Positions 17,023 through 25,968 of a DNA stretch of 64,000 nucleotides are shown in pieces. The stretch is from Sphingomonas sp. PsM26 (GTDB lineage: Bacteria; Pseudomonadota; Alphaproteobacteria; Sphingomonadales; Sphingomonadaceae). Numbering within the stretch: position 1 is the stretch's first letter; each line of letters begins with the position of its first letter. The notes beneath the pieces are model-generated. The model was not told the DNA's origin. It was given only the letters and a program-made list of their open reading frames with translations, and made no database searches. The stretch lies in NCBI GenBank assembly GCA_030433805.1, contig JARUXA010000011.1, positions 62,001-126,000 on the forward strand. Reading direction: 5' to 3'. Position numbers and translations under genes: made by a program.

Positions 17023-17419
17023 CCCCGATGCAACGTGACCGGCGCGGGATGTGCGCTGGTTTCGTCAGGGATGCGTTCTCCCCCGGCGGACGTAAGTGTC
17101 CGCCAACGCTGTCGAGCAGGGGCTCGTTGTCATCGCCTCGGGTAATGCGCACGCTACCCAAAACAGCGCGATTGACGGCGTTGTGACATCGTTTTCGTGC
17201 AGGACGCGGCTGCCTGAACGCAGCAAATGCGCATATTAAGTGATTTCGAGACAGCTTTTAGACGCACACCAGCGCCACCGAACGGCTGACTGGTAGCGAT
17301 GCTTGAGCCCTGTGGTCTTGTTGCCGCAGCCGCAATGCGACTCTCGTCAGTACCACAGTGGGCCCAAATCGCCTCAGTTCAGCTGCAATGGCATCCCTAT
17401 GGTCCCAAGAAGGGCGCGA
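17023..17419. other. Intergenic stretch between convergent genes kpsE and wza
   Basis: Nearly 400 nt between converging genes with no supported coding frame. It contains a 7-bp hairpin (GGCGGAC/GTCCGCC, 17095-17114) after kpsE, listed separately. Confidence 0.4.
17095..17114 (+). terminator. Hairpin after kpsE, possible terminator
   Basis: GGCGGAC-GTAAGT-GTCCGCC, a perfect 7-bp stem 72 nt after the kpsE stop. No T-run follows, so intrinsic termination is uncertain. Confidence 0.35.
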
Positions 17420-18670
17420 TCAGCGGGTCGCATTCTGCACCGCAATGACCGGCGAGAACAGTTGCCCCAGTGCCTGTACAAGCTTCAGCGGCTGGTTTGC
17501 CGAGGCATTGGCGATATACACGACGTCCTTGTCCCGCATCACGAACCGCTGCGCCAGGAAGTAGTTCTGTGCCCGCAGCATGTCGATCCGATAGATCACC
17601 GGTTTGGCGGTCATCGCAACGGGGACCGCCGGGTCACCCGGACGCGCCGGTCCCACCGGTGCCGTAGCACCCTCGGGCAGGCGGAAAACGAAGACCGAGC
17701 GCGGATCGGCGCGACCGTCATTCGGTCCGCCGGCGCGCGCGAGCGCCTCGGCCAGCGTCAGCGTGCGGCTTTCGAACGGGATCTGCGAAATCCGGTCGAT
17801 CGCGCCGAAAACCGTGAACGTGCGCGGCTGGCGGATCAGTTCGATCCGGTCACCACCCAGCAGGACGAGATCGTCCGCCGATCCCGACAATACCGTATCG
17901 AGCGGCTGCTCGACGGTCCTGCCGCGCCGCGTGAACCGTACGATCGAATCCTGTGCGCCGGTGCCGGTCGCTGTCGAGGCGCCGCTCTGGGTAGCGCGCG
18001 TTATGCCGCCGGTGTCTGCAATGACATCGAGCAGACGTTCGCGTGCCAGCGTCAAGGGGACGCGGCGTGGAGCGGAGACCGCGCCCATCACAACGACGGT
18101 GTTGGCGACGTTGCGCCGCAGCGAGACGATCACTTGCGGACTTTGCGATTTCCCGCGGAGGCCCGCCAAGATCTTGCGTTGCACCTCGGCAGGCGTAAGC
18201 CCGGTCACGGAGATCGTTCCGACATATGGAACGGTTATGGTGCCGTTGCGGTCGACGACGACGCCACCGTCGCCGATCGTCTGCGACGATGCGGACGGTG
18301 CCGCTTCGCCAACAGCGCTACCCCCGGCTGCACTTGCACTGGCGATCGAGGCGCGTCCGCCGAAAAGCGATGCGCCGACTTCGTAAATCTCGACCGAGAG
18401 CACGTCGCCGGGTCCAAGCGTATCGACATACCCTTCCACGGACAGCGCCGCCAAGGCGCCGGTCGGGGTATCCATCGTCGACAGGGCGCCGATATTGCTG
18501 GGTGCGATGTCGACGACCTCGAACCCGATGTCGTTCTGCTTGGTGACATCCTGGGTAATCTGGCGCCCGGTCGGGCCGTTGCGGGGAAGGGTGGCACAAC
18601 CGCTAACTGCAGTCAGGGCAAGCAGGGTCAGACCGGGGCGTACGATGTTCATTGAGCGCTTAGTACGCAT
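17420..18670 (-). CDS. wza: Polysaccharide export outer-membrane lipoprotein (Wza/KpsD family)
   Basis: 416 residues from ATG at 18670, which has GGAG seven bases upstream; ATG at 18652 would also keep the signal. The N-terminus is a lipoprotein signal (LTLLALTAVSGC, modified Cys at residue 25). The body has the poly-export domain (LGPGDVLSVEIYEVG ... DRNGTITVPYVGTISVTGLTPAEVQRKI) and then two SLBB-type beta-grasp repeats (VVVMGAVSAPRRVPL and FTVFGAIDRISQIPF). It forms the outer-membrane channel for the polysaccharide and pairs functionally with KpsE/KpsM/KpsT. An insertion rich in S, A and G at about residues 85-115 looks like a flexible loop. Confidence 0.92.
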   Translation of the reverse strand: MRTKRSMNIVRPGLTLLALTAVSGCATLPRNGPTGRQITQDVTKQNDIGFEVVDIAPSNIGALSTMDTPTGALAALSVEGYVDTLGPGDVLSVEIYEVGASLFGGRASIASASAAGGSAVGEAAPSASSQTIGDGGVVVDRNGTITVPYVGTISVTGLTPAEVQRKILAGLRGKSQSPQVIVSLRRNVANTVVVMGAVSAPRRVPLTLARERLLDVIADTGGITRATQSGASTATGTGAQDSIVRFTRRGRTVEQPLDTVLSGSADDLVLLGGDRIELIRQPRTFTVFGAIDRISQIPFESRTLTLAEALARAGGPNDGRADPRSVFVFRLPEGATAPVGPARPGDPAVPVAMTAKPVIYRIDMLRAQNYFLAQRFVMRDKDVVYIANASANQPLKLVQALGQLFSPVIAVQNATR

Positions 18671-18757
18671 GATATTACTCCAGTGTCGCTCAAGGCAGCA
18701 CAGTTTGATCAAACGGCGTGACGCGGGATCGCCCAGGCACGCGCTTCGTCAGTCCGC

Positions 18758-20068
18758 CTAGCGCCTAGCGACCTGTTGGTAAAGTTGACGAACGCGTTCC
18801 GCAAACGCCGCACGGGAGAATAGCGCCGCCTGCGCTGGCCCCTGTTCGGAAAGCCGCGCGCGCAGCGCTGCATCCGTATCAAGTCGACGGAGCGCAGCAA
18901 CCATCGCGTCGACATCATATGGGTCAACCGCCAGCGCCGCCGCGCCCGCTACTTCGGGAAGCGCGCCCGTCGTGCTCGACAGCAGCGGGACGCCGGCCGC
19001 AAGCGTCTCCAGCGCGGGAAGGCCAAAGCCCTCATACAGCGCAGGAAACAGGCTCGCCTTGGCACCGTGCAGCAAATCGGTGAGCAATGCCCGCGGAACG
19101 TAATCGATCCGGCGGATCCGGTCGACGCCGGGCAGTTGGCGGCCATGCGCCGTACCGAGCAACTTGAGTTCGCGATCGGCATGCCAGGCTTCCGCGCCGA
19201 CGATCACCAGCGGCGTTTCGAGATCCGCCTCGAGATACGCCTGGATCACGCGTCCGAGGTTCTTCTTGGGTTCGATGGCCCCGAAGAACAGGAAATAGCC
19301 CTCCAGGTCGAGGTCGAACAGGCGTCGCAGGCGACCTGCCAACGCCTGCGGATCGCGCAGCACGGGCATGTCGCTTGCCTGGTAGCAATTGGTGACATGC
19401 CCCGGGTCGGCACCGAGCAGTTCGATGATATCGGAACGCGACTTTTCCGAGACCGTCACGATGTGATCGCCGCGCGTCACGCAGGCGCGGGTCAGCGTGT
19501 CGTAATATCGTTTATCCTCAAGGCTGGCGCGCGGCAGCCGCAAAGGTACCAGATCGTGCAGCGTGTAGATGTTGCGCGCTCCCGCCACGCGCAGGGGCAG
19601 GGGGTAAGTCCAGTGCATGATCGTCGGCGGGTTGGGCATCCGCAATGTCATGAAACGCCCATAACGACGGAAATGCCGCGCGCACACGTCGTAGATCTCG
19701 CTGAGGTTGAACAGCCGATCGAACCGCGGCAACCGATCCCCCGCATCCTCCAGCACCGCACGGCCGGTGACCGGGATCTCGATCATGTCATGCGCGAACG
19801 GATGTACCCGCCACCGCCTGACCTTCTTGCGCCAGTTGAGCCGCTTCGGGGCATCCGCACCCAATTGCCCGAAAAACAAGGATTCGCGCAGGTCGATGTC
19901 GGCCTTGCGCGGAATGTTGACGCCGAAGACGAGATCGATCGGGTAGCCGAGTTCGTCGATCGCAGCGGCAAGGTTGCGGCCGTAGGTCGCGACCCCGGTA
20001 CCCTGCGGGAGGGCAAGATTGTAGCCATCGAGGCCAACTCGTATGGGTGATGCGCTGATGTCGGTCAT
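18758..20068 (-). CDS. Glycosyltransferase family 4
   Basis: 436 residues, GT-B fold. N-terminal LDGYNLALPQGTGVATYGRNL at about 13-33 is the acceptor-side glycine motif. IMHWTYPLPLRVAGARNIYTLHDLVPL near 149-175 is nearly repeated in the next gene upstream. The nucleotide-sugar half has YFLFFGAIEPKKNLGR and FPALYEGFGLPALETLAAGVP (retaining E-x7-E motif). Its start overlaps the stop of the gene at 20065 by 4 nt (ATGA), so the two are co-translated and probably arose by duplication. Donor and linkage are unknown; with gmd and rmd in the locus, GDP-D-rhamnose is one plausible donor. Confidence 0.9.
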   Translation of the reverse strand: MTDISASPIRVGLDGYNLALPQGTGVATYGRNLAAAIDELGYPIDLVFGVNIPRKADIDLRESLFFGQLGADAPKRLNWRKKVRRWRVHPFAHDMIEIPVTGRAVLEDAGDRLPRFDRLFNLSEIYDVCARHFRRYGRFMTLRMPNPPTIMHWTYPLPLRVAGARNIYTLHDLVPLRLPRASLEDKRYYDTLTRACVTRGDHIVTVSEKSRSDIIELLGADPGHVTNCYQASDMPVLRDPQALAGRLRRLFDLDLEGYFLFFGAIEPKKNLGRVIQAYLEADLETPLVIVGAEAWHADRELKLLGTAHGRQLPGVDRIRRIDYVPRALLTDLLHGAKASLFPALYEGFGLPALETLAAGVPLLSSTTGALPEVAGAAALAVDPYDVDAMVAALRRLDTDAALRARLSEQGPAQAALFSRAAFAERVRQLYQQVARR

Positions 20069-21222
20069 GCCATCCCGTACAGGGTAAGCAGGCGCTGTGC
20101 ATAGGGGGCGAGCGCAAAGTGTTGAGCGCGAGCGATTCCTTGCGCGGACAACCGATCCCGCAGGTCGGCGTCCGCATCGATCGTGACCAGCGCGTCGCGG
20201 AGTGCGGCAATATCAAGGGGATCGGCCAGCATCGCGGCACCACCCGCGACTTCCGCCAGCGCAGCGACGTCTCCGGCAAGCACTGGCGTGCCGAGCGCCA
20301 TGGCCTCGATCACCGGCAAGCCGAACCCTTCCGCGAGCGACACAAACACTAGGGCGCGGGCATTGGCGATCAGGGAAAGCACCGCGGCGCGCGATTGCAG
20401 TCCCAGGCGCACCGCGCCAGGGGTCCCGGCGATCTGCGCGTCGATATGAACAGAGTCGAGGCCGTCCGGTCCGGAGATGACCAAAGGCGTCGTGATCCCG
20501 CTAATGCGATAGGCCTCGAGCAGGCGGGGCAGGTTCTTGCGGGCTTCGACCGCTCCGACATACACAAGATACCCGTCCCGCCGCAGGCCGTCGGGTAGCG
20601 CTTGAGCCGCCGTAGTGCTGACAGCATCGGCGCTTGCGATGACGACGGCTACGGCCTGATGGCAGGACGGTACGATCTCACGTGGCCAGCCCATGCGGGC
20701 GACGATCTGATCGCGGGCAGCCTCCGATACGGTGGCGAACTCTCCCCCCGCAGCGCGCAACGCGTTCAGCAGTTTTCGCAGCCGAGGGCCATTGACCGGG
20801 CTTGGGATCGCCGGATCGAGCGGCAGGACATCGTGCACGGTATAGAGGTTTCGCCAGCCGACCGCCCGGAGCGGGAGGGGATAGGTCCAGTGCATCGTTC
20901 CAGGCGGTCCGGGCAGGATGATCGGCATTGGCCGGCGGTGGATATCGAAAAATACCTGCGCCTCGCGAAACACGTCGCGGATCGCGAACCCGTGCGGCGC
21001 GACGGTCGCGCGACGCGCCCACGGGCGGGCGGCGGCCAACAGCTTGCCGAACTGTGTCCGGCGTACCGTAATGCCGCCGTCACCCAGAATCGCGGGATCA
21101 ACCCCCGCACCTTGCAACGCGGCGATCAACGTCCGCGCAAATTGACCGACCCCGGTGCCCGACCCGGCGTCGTTCAGCATGCGTCCGTCGATGCAGATCG
21201 GTGTTCCCCTCGCACCCGTCAT
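20065..21222 (-). CDS. Glycosyltransferase family 4
   Basis: 385 residues, GT-B fold, paralogous to the downstream 436-aa enzyme: IDGRMLNDAGSGTGVGQFART at about 11-31, TMHWTYPLPLRAVGWRNLYTVHDVLPL, YLVYVGAVEARKNLPRLLEA, and FVSLAEGFGLPVIEAMALGTP. Sharing of the HWTYPLPLR...NLYT(V/L)HD stretch by both enzymes suggests similar acceptors. Translation is coupled to the downstream gene through an ATGA overlap; the upstream gene (21257-23416) ends 34 nt before its start, so all three form one leftward operon. Confidence 0.9.
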   Translation of the reverse strand: MTGARGTPICIDGRMLNDAGSGTGVGQFARTLIAALQGAGVDPAILGDGGITVRRTQFGKLLAAARPWARRATVAPHGFAIRDVFREAQVFFDIHRRPMPIILPGPPGTMHWTYPLPLRAVGWRNLYTVHDVLPLDPAIPSPVNGPRLRKLLNALRAAGGEFATVSEAARDQIVARMGWPREIVPSCHQAVAVVIASADAVSTTAAQALPDGLRRDGYLVYVGAVEARKNLPRLLEAYRISGITTPLVISGPDGLDSVHIDAQIAGTPGAVRLGLQSRAAVLSLIANARALVFVSLAEGFGLPVIEAMALGTPVLAGDVAALAEVAGGAAMLADPLDIAALRDALVTIDADADLRDRLSAQGIARAQHFALAPYAQRLLTLYGMA

Positions 21223-21256
21223 TGCGAGGGGACCCGTAGACGATGACAGATGGCGG

Positions 21257-23416
21257 TCAGGCGGACAGATCCCGCAGGGTCATGGTTTCGATTAACTCCT
21301 GCCGTGCCGTCGTGTTGTCGGGTCGGGCGTATCCGATGGATCCCAATCCGATCACGAAATCGCGCGTGTCGTTCGCTGGAGATGTATAAGGTCCGCTCAC
21401 GACAAATTGCAGACGTATGACGCCTTCGGTATCAATCTCGACTGGGAAGCGGATTGATTGACCGTTCATTTGATTCAAGCCAACAGAGACCGTTTCGGTG
21501 CCGGACGCCTGATCCATTACGCTTAATCGACAGCCACTGCCCCACGGGGTGGAGGAGAGCTTGACGTAGATGAATACTGTCGAACCTGGTGTCATATCTG
21601 TTGGGATGGCGATTTCGGGACGAGCGCCACGCAACCAGACACCATGGTCTTCGGCGGCATAGAAATCTGACGATTGCAACAAAAGCCGATTGAGGCGGTG
21701 GAAGTACCGGTAGACATCAATTTTGTCCCCAGCGTGGAACTGGAACGAAAATGCGTCCCCCTCGCGCAGCGTCAGCTTCAGCGGTGCAATTGGCGCATTC
21801 TGGTGAGTCTTTACCTTTTCTAGGAAATCGACCCCGACGTCCCTCCACGTCCGGCCGACGAAATGCTTGCGAATGTTTTCGGTGCGGCTCTCGAGATATT
21901 TGCGGTCCGTGATCATGCGACGGAAGACTTCGACCCCCTGGGTCAGGTTGAACGGATCGATGTAATCGACCAGATCCCCACCGACTTCCGGAATCGATGA
22001 GGTATTGGACGCAACGCACGGGCGCCCCTGATACAGGCTTTCGCCGACCGGTAGACCCCAGCCTTCGACGAAGCTCGTAAAGACCGAAAAGGCACAGCCG
22101 GCATAGACGGCGTTGAGCTCACCGTCGGACAAGTTGTGGGCGATGTGGAGTCGGCCACCGAGATTGTCGGTTGCCTTGAGGACATCGGTGAGCGCCCCGA
22201 TCTTCCAGCCATGGCGGCCGACAAAGACGAGCTCGGGCACGTCGACGCCCTCGGCGATCAGGCGCCGCCAGGCGTTGATCACGTACAGGTGGTTCTTGCG
22301 GCCTTCGATTGTCGAAACATAGGCGACATAACGTTTGCCGCGCACGCGGCTGAGCTGTTCCGGCCACGTCACGGCGTCGTCCGCTTCGCGCGTCAGATGA
22401 TGCGCCAAGGGGACGGTCGACATCGGAATCGGTCGTCCGTCGTTCTGCGCAATGAACTCGCGCAAGGCTACCTGCGTCGCGTCCGAAATCGTCAAGATGA
22501 AGTCGGCCGTGGCGCAAAGCTCGCAAATGGCCATGGTGAAATCGGTGACCAAGGAATCGTCACAAAATTCCGGATGGGTAACCGGGATGATGTCATACAC
22601 ATAGGCGCCAATCCGAACGCCATCCACTTTGGCTTGAACGAAGGTCTGGACGCTGCTCCCGCTGCCCCAAAAGGCACCAAGCAGGATGACGGTGCTGCCT
22701 TGCATCGGCCGCACGCGCTCCGCAGAATCTTCGCATGCCATGAGCATTGCGCGTAGCGTTTCGTGATCGACCTTCTTACCCGACGCATATTCGATCACGC
22801 GCAGCATCTGCGCATTGTCGACCATCCAGAACTCGCCCGCGGGTAGCCCCTGAGTGTGGGAACCGACCTCACTCAAAACAAAACGGACATCAATCGCGGC
22901 GTCTCGGATCGCATGCATGGCAATTCCTGCCTGCACACGCTGGATCCCGGACATGGTTACATGGGCCTTGAGATATCCGAACAGGTCCTGGATCGCAAAG
23001 AAGGTCGTCCCGGTGCCTAGTCCGACCGCTATGGTCGCCTTGGTGTCACGGCGAAGCAGGCGGATTTGCTGCATGCTTTCGACATTGGGCGAGACGGCGT
23101 TGACGCGCTCATATGCCGCAAGAGCTTCTTCGCCCTTTCCGAGCCGGCGCAGAACATCGGCAAGATGAAGGTTCGCATCAGTGTCAGCCACGTCAAGATC
23201 TACAGCGGTCTGGTACGCCTGGGCTGCTTCTGTCAGCATTCCCTGTTCTTTCCAGGCGTGGCCCAATTGCACCCAGATCGGCTGATCGGCAGGATTGCTG
23301 GCGACATGACGTGCAAAGGCATTTGCAGCACCCGGCCAATCGCGGGCATCCCGGCATTGATTCCCCTTACGCCGATCGTTAGCGCTGCGTGTATTGCCCC
23401 AAATTTTTGAAAGCAT
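21257..23416 (-). CDS. TPR-glycosyltransferase (GT4) fusion, paralog of the gene at 11572
   Basis: 719 residues with the same order as the protein at 11572-13767: TPR-like repeats at about 10-115 (AAQAYQTAVDLD, ALAAYERVNAVSP), a region with FAIQDLFGYL ... SGIQRVQAGIAM at about 140-168, GT-B core AYVSTIEGRKNH and FVEGWGLPVGESLYQGRP, then a C-terminal beta domain ending GLGSIGYARPDN. AGGAG lies 6 nt before the ATG. First gene of a three-gene leftward glycosyltransferase operon; divergent from the beta-helix gene at 23498. Donor unknown. Confidence 0.9.
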   Translation of the reverse strand: MLSKIWGNTRSANDRRKGNQCRDARDWPGAANAFARHVASNPADQPIWVQLGHAWKEQGMLTEAAQAYQTAVDLDVADTDANLHLADVLRRLGKGEEALAAYERVNAVSPNVESMQQIRLLRRDTKATIAVGLGTGTTFFAIQDLFGYLKAHVTMSGIQRVQAGIAMHAIRDAAIDVRFVLSEVGSHTQGLPAGEFWMVDNAQMLRVIEYASGKKVDHETLRAMLMACEDSAERVRPMQGSTVILLGAFWGSGSSVQTFVQAKVDGVRIGAYVYDIIPVTHPEFCDDSLVTDFTMAICELCATADFILTISDATQVALREFIAQNDGRPIPMSTVPLAHHLTREADDAVTWPEQLSRVRGKRYVAYVSTIEGRKNHLYVINAWRRLIAEGVDVPELVFVGRHGWKIGALTDVLKATDNLGGRLHIAHNLSDGELNAVYAGCAFSVFTSFVEGWGLPVGESLYQGRPCVASNTSSIPEVGGDLVDYIDPFNLTQGVEVFRRMITDRKYLESRTENIRKHFVGRTWRDVGVDFLEKVKTHQNAPIAPLKLTLREGDAFSFQFHAGDKIDVYRYFHRLNRLLLQSSDFYAAEDHGVWLRGARPEIAIPTDMTPGSTVFIYVKLSSTPWGSGCRLSVMDQASGTETVSVGLNQMNGQSIRFPVEIDTEGVIRLQFVVSGPYTSPANDTRDFVIGLGSIGYARPDNTTARQELIETMTLRDLSA

Positions 23417-23497
23417 GTCTTGCTCCTACAGCTTCCGGGCCGTCGGCCCCCCTTGCTCAAGGCCTCCCTGCACCACACAGGATCGTCTCGCAAGCAA

Positions 23498-24751
23498 ATG
23501 CCCCGGAGGTTGTGGCCGATTGCCAAGGCCTTACCATTGGCTCTGCTAATCTTGACAATCGGATGGCTGGGATTTGCGGGTGGAACCAAAGCGGGTGACA
23601 AAGTCCCGCGCGCCGTCGCACCCTGCGCGGCAGTACCGCCCCTCGTTGGCGGTCAGCAGGATGCAGGCCCGGCGCTTCAAGCGTGCCTCGACGCCACGCC
23701 GCCACACGGCGCGATCGCTCTTCCCGCGGGCCGGTACCGGATCGGCACGCCCATTCACATCCGACGCGCGGTCACGCTGACGACCCGTGGTTTGGCACGT
23801 ACCGCGCCATCCTGCTTCACAGATGAGCGCCGCTGTGCGGTGCTGCATCTTGCGATGATCCAGGCTGACAATCCTGGATCGGTGATGCCCGTGGACGTGA
23901 CCAGCGATGGGGTCAGGCTCGACCATCTGGTGTTTCAGGGTACCCGATTGAGCGACCCAGGGGGGGCGGCCAAGCGGTGCACATCGGAAGCCCTTCGCCC
24001 GATGGCGGGCGGGGTGCGGGTCACCGGCAGCGATGTCGTGATCAACGGTTCGGTGTTCCGAGACATGGCGTGCTATACGGCGCTTGAATATGGCAGCGGT
24101 GCCGGTGCGGTCATCACAGATAATGCCTTTCTTGGTAATGGCACCCACAACGTCTTGCTGGGGTGGGCGGATGGGCTGACCATCCACACTGCGCGCAAAT
24201 TTCGCGTCTTAGGCAACCGCTTTCACGACAATACGGACGTGCAGTTGATTTTCGGCAGCTGTGTCGATTGTATCGTCAGCGATAATGTCTTCACCCACGG
24301 TGGTGCCGCCGCCGGTGGATCGTTCGCCGAACTAATGCTGCAGGCTTGGCCAAAGGCCACGAGCGGAGATTATACTGGCACGCAAGTCACCCGGAACCGG
24401 ATCGACTGCGGGACGCAGCGGCGTTGCGGCTTCGGGATCATGATCGGGTCAGCGCCATGGTATGCTGCTCCCGCCTTTGGTGGGGCCGTCACCGACAATC
24501 GCGTTCGCGGTGCCATGCTCGCGCTCAACGTTGATACGCTAACAGGACCGATGACGATCGAACGAAACGATCTTGCGGTAAGCACCGGGACCTATCCCGG
24601 TATGTGTGGGCCACAGCGTATTGAGGGCGTGGCCACCAACATCGTCCCTGCGGCGCGCCTGCTGATGGCCCGCCCTGTATCCGGACCTACGTCCGCTACG
24701 CATTATTGCATTTTAAACTACAGCTTGCTGCCGGTCACCCCGGTTCAGTGA
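23498..24751 (+). CDS. Secreted right-handed beta-helix protein (polysaccharide lyase/hydrolase-like)
   Basis: 417 residues from ATG at 23498 (an open frame from TTG at 23420 exists, but the signal peptide starts here). Residues 1-30 form a signal or anchor sequence (PIAKALPLALLILTIGWLGFAGG). The rest shows repeated short beta-helix turns typical of pectate-lyase-like folds (VRVTGSDVVINGSVFRDM, AVITDNAFLGNGTHNVLL, FRVLGNRFHDNTDVQLIFG, CIVSDNVFTHGG, TQVTRNRIDCG). Such proteins in capsule loci cleave or trim the polymer in the periplasm. Several cysteine pairs may form disulfides. Catalytic residues cannot be assigned. Confidence 0.75.
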   Translation: MPRRLWPIAKALPLALLILTIGWLGFAGGTKAGDKVPRAVAPCAAVPPLVGGQQDAGPALQACLDATPPHGAIALPAGRYRIGTPIHIRRAVTLTTRGLARTAPSCFTDERRCAVLHLAMIQADNPGSVMPVDVTSDGVRLDHLVFQGTRLSDPGGAAKRCTSEALRPMAGGVRVTGSDVVINGSVFRDMACYTALEYGSGAGAVITDNAFLGNGTHNVLLGWADGLTIHTARKFRVLGNRFHDNTDVQLIFGSCVDCIVSDNVFTHGGAAAGGSFAELMLQAWPKATSGDYTGTQVTRNRIDCGTQRRCGFGIMIGSAPWYAAPAFGGAVTDNRVRGAMLALNVDTLTGPMTIERNDLAVSTGTYPGMCGPQRIEGVATNIVPAARLLMARPVSGPTSATHYCILNYSLLPVTPVQ

Positions 24752-25002
24752 CATCTTAACAAGCGATGCGGCAGTCGACGGTCACGGGACAGCCCCCACT
24801 GTCACTGTTAATGCCCATTATAGTGATAGGCTGCTGAACCCTTGGCATGAAAAATACTTGTGCAACTATAAGGGGGTCGCTTTCTGGTAAGTGTCATTCT
24901 ACATAGGCGATACGCGTTCGGGATAGGAACGGTCAGCTGTGTTGTGTTGAGACGAAACTTATATCCGTGTGATTAAAGTGTTTCAGCAGAATGGGTTGAT
25001 AA

Positions 25003-25950
25003 ATGAAATTCTCAAGAAAGCGTGTGTTAGTTACCGGCGGTGCCGGCTTCCTTGGATCACATCTTTGTGAACGCCTTCTGGCAGACGGAAACGATGTCCT
25101 TTGCGTCGACAACTACTTTACCAGTAGAAAGCAAAACATTGAGCTTCTGATCAAAATTCCAAAATTCGAAGCAATACGCCACGATGTTACATTTCCACTA
25201 TATGTAGAAGTCGACGAGATCTATAATCTAGCTTGCCCGGCATCGCCGATTCATTATCAATTCGATCCGGTACAGACGACGAAGACGAGCGTCGTTGGGG
25301 CAGTCAATATGCTTGGGCTCGCTAAGCGTGTTAAGGCAAAGATATTCCAGGCAAGTACCAGTGAGATTTACGGCGAGCCGCAAGTCCACCCGCAGACCGA
25401 ACTATACTTCGGCAATGTCAATACACTGGGGCCACGGGCCTGCTACGACGAAGGTAAGCGTGTCGCCGAGACGCTCTTCTTTGATTATCATCGTCAGCAT
25501 GGCGTTGAGATCAAAGTAGCCCGGATCTTCAATACGTACGGTCCGAACATGCATCCGCAGGATGGACGCGTCGTCTCGAACTTCATTCTGCAGGCGCTGC
25601 GGGGCAATCCGATCACACTGTATGGCGACGGCAGCCAAACGCGCTCCTTCTGCTTCGTTTCAGACCTGATTGAGGGGTTCGTACGGCTGATGGGAACTGA
25701 TGCCTCCGTGACCGGTCCGATCAATCTGGGCAATCCGCATGAAATCACGATCCGCGAACTGGCGGAACGGATCATTGCGTTGACCAACTCGTCCTCTACG
25801 CTCGCGTTCGAGCCCTTGCCGCAGGACGATCCCACTCAGCGGTGCCCCGACATCGGTCTGGCACGCAAGACGCTGGATTGGGAACCAACGGTCTCACTCG
25901 AAGACGGTCTTGCACGAACCATAGCGTATTTTCAGAAGTTTGTGGCTTAG
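25003..25950 (+). CDS. uxs: UDP-glucuronate decarboxylase (UDP-xylose synthase)
   Basis: 315 residues, extended [17 protein letters not shown] at about 8-21 (NAD+ site), STSEIYG at 118-124, Y148-x3-K152 within RACYDEGKR, and ARIFNTYGP. The [17 protein letters not shown] stretch is characteristic of UDP-glucuronate decarboxylase, which oxidises, decarboxylates and reduces UDP-GlcA to UDP-xylose. The length fits the short bacterial form without a membrane anchor. The gene for the GT90-type enzyme follows 18 nt downstream, so both are probably one operon making and using UDP-xylose. No UDP-glucose dehydrogenase gene is in the window. Confidence 0.88.
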   Translation: MKFSRKRVLVTGGAGFLGSHLCERLLADGNDVLCVDNYFTSRKQNIELLIKIPKFEAIRHDVTFPLYVEVDEIYNLACPASPIHYQFDPVQTTKTSVVGAVNMLGLAKRVKAKIFQASTSEIYGEPQVHPQTELYFGNVNTLGPRACYDEGKRVAETLFFDYHRQHGVEIKVARIFNTYGPNMHPQDGRVVSNFILQALRGNPITLYGDGSQTRSFCFVSDLIEGFVRLMGTDASVTGPINLGNPHEITIRELAERIIALTNSSSTLAFEPLPQDDPTQRCPDIGLARKTLDWEPTVSLEDGLARTIAYFQKFVA

Positions 25951-25968
25951 GCTCGGCTGACGCTTACG

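Noticed and set aside
17303..18655. 450-aa rightward frame opposite wza
   Set aside because: Low-complexity Arg-rich shadow of the Wza gene.
19067..20050. 327-aa rightward frame opposite the GT4 gene
   Set aside because: Shadow of the 436-aa glycosyltransferase; no recognisable motifs.
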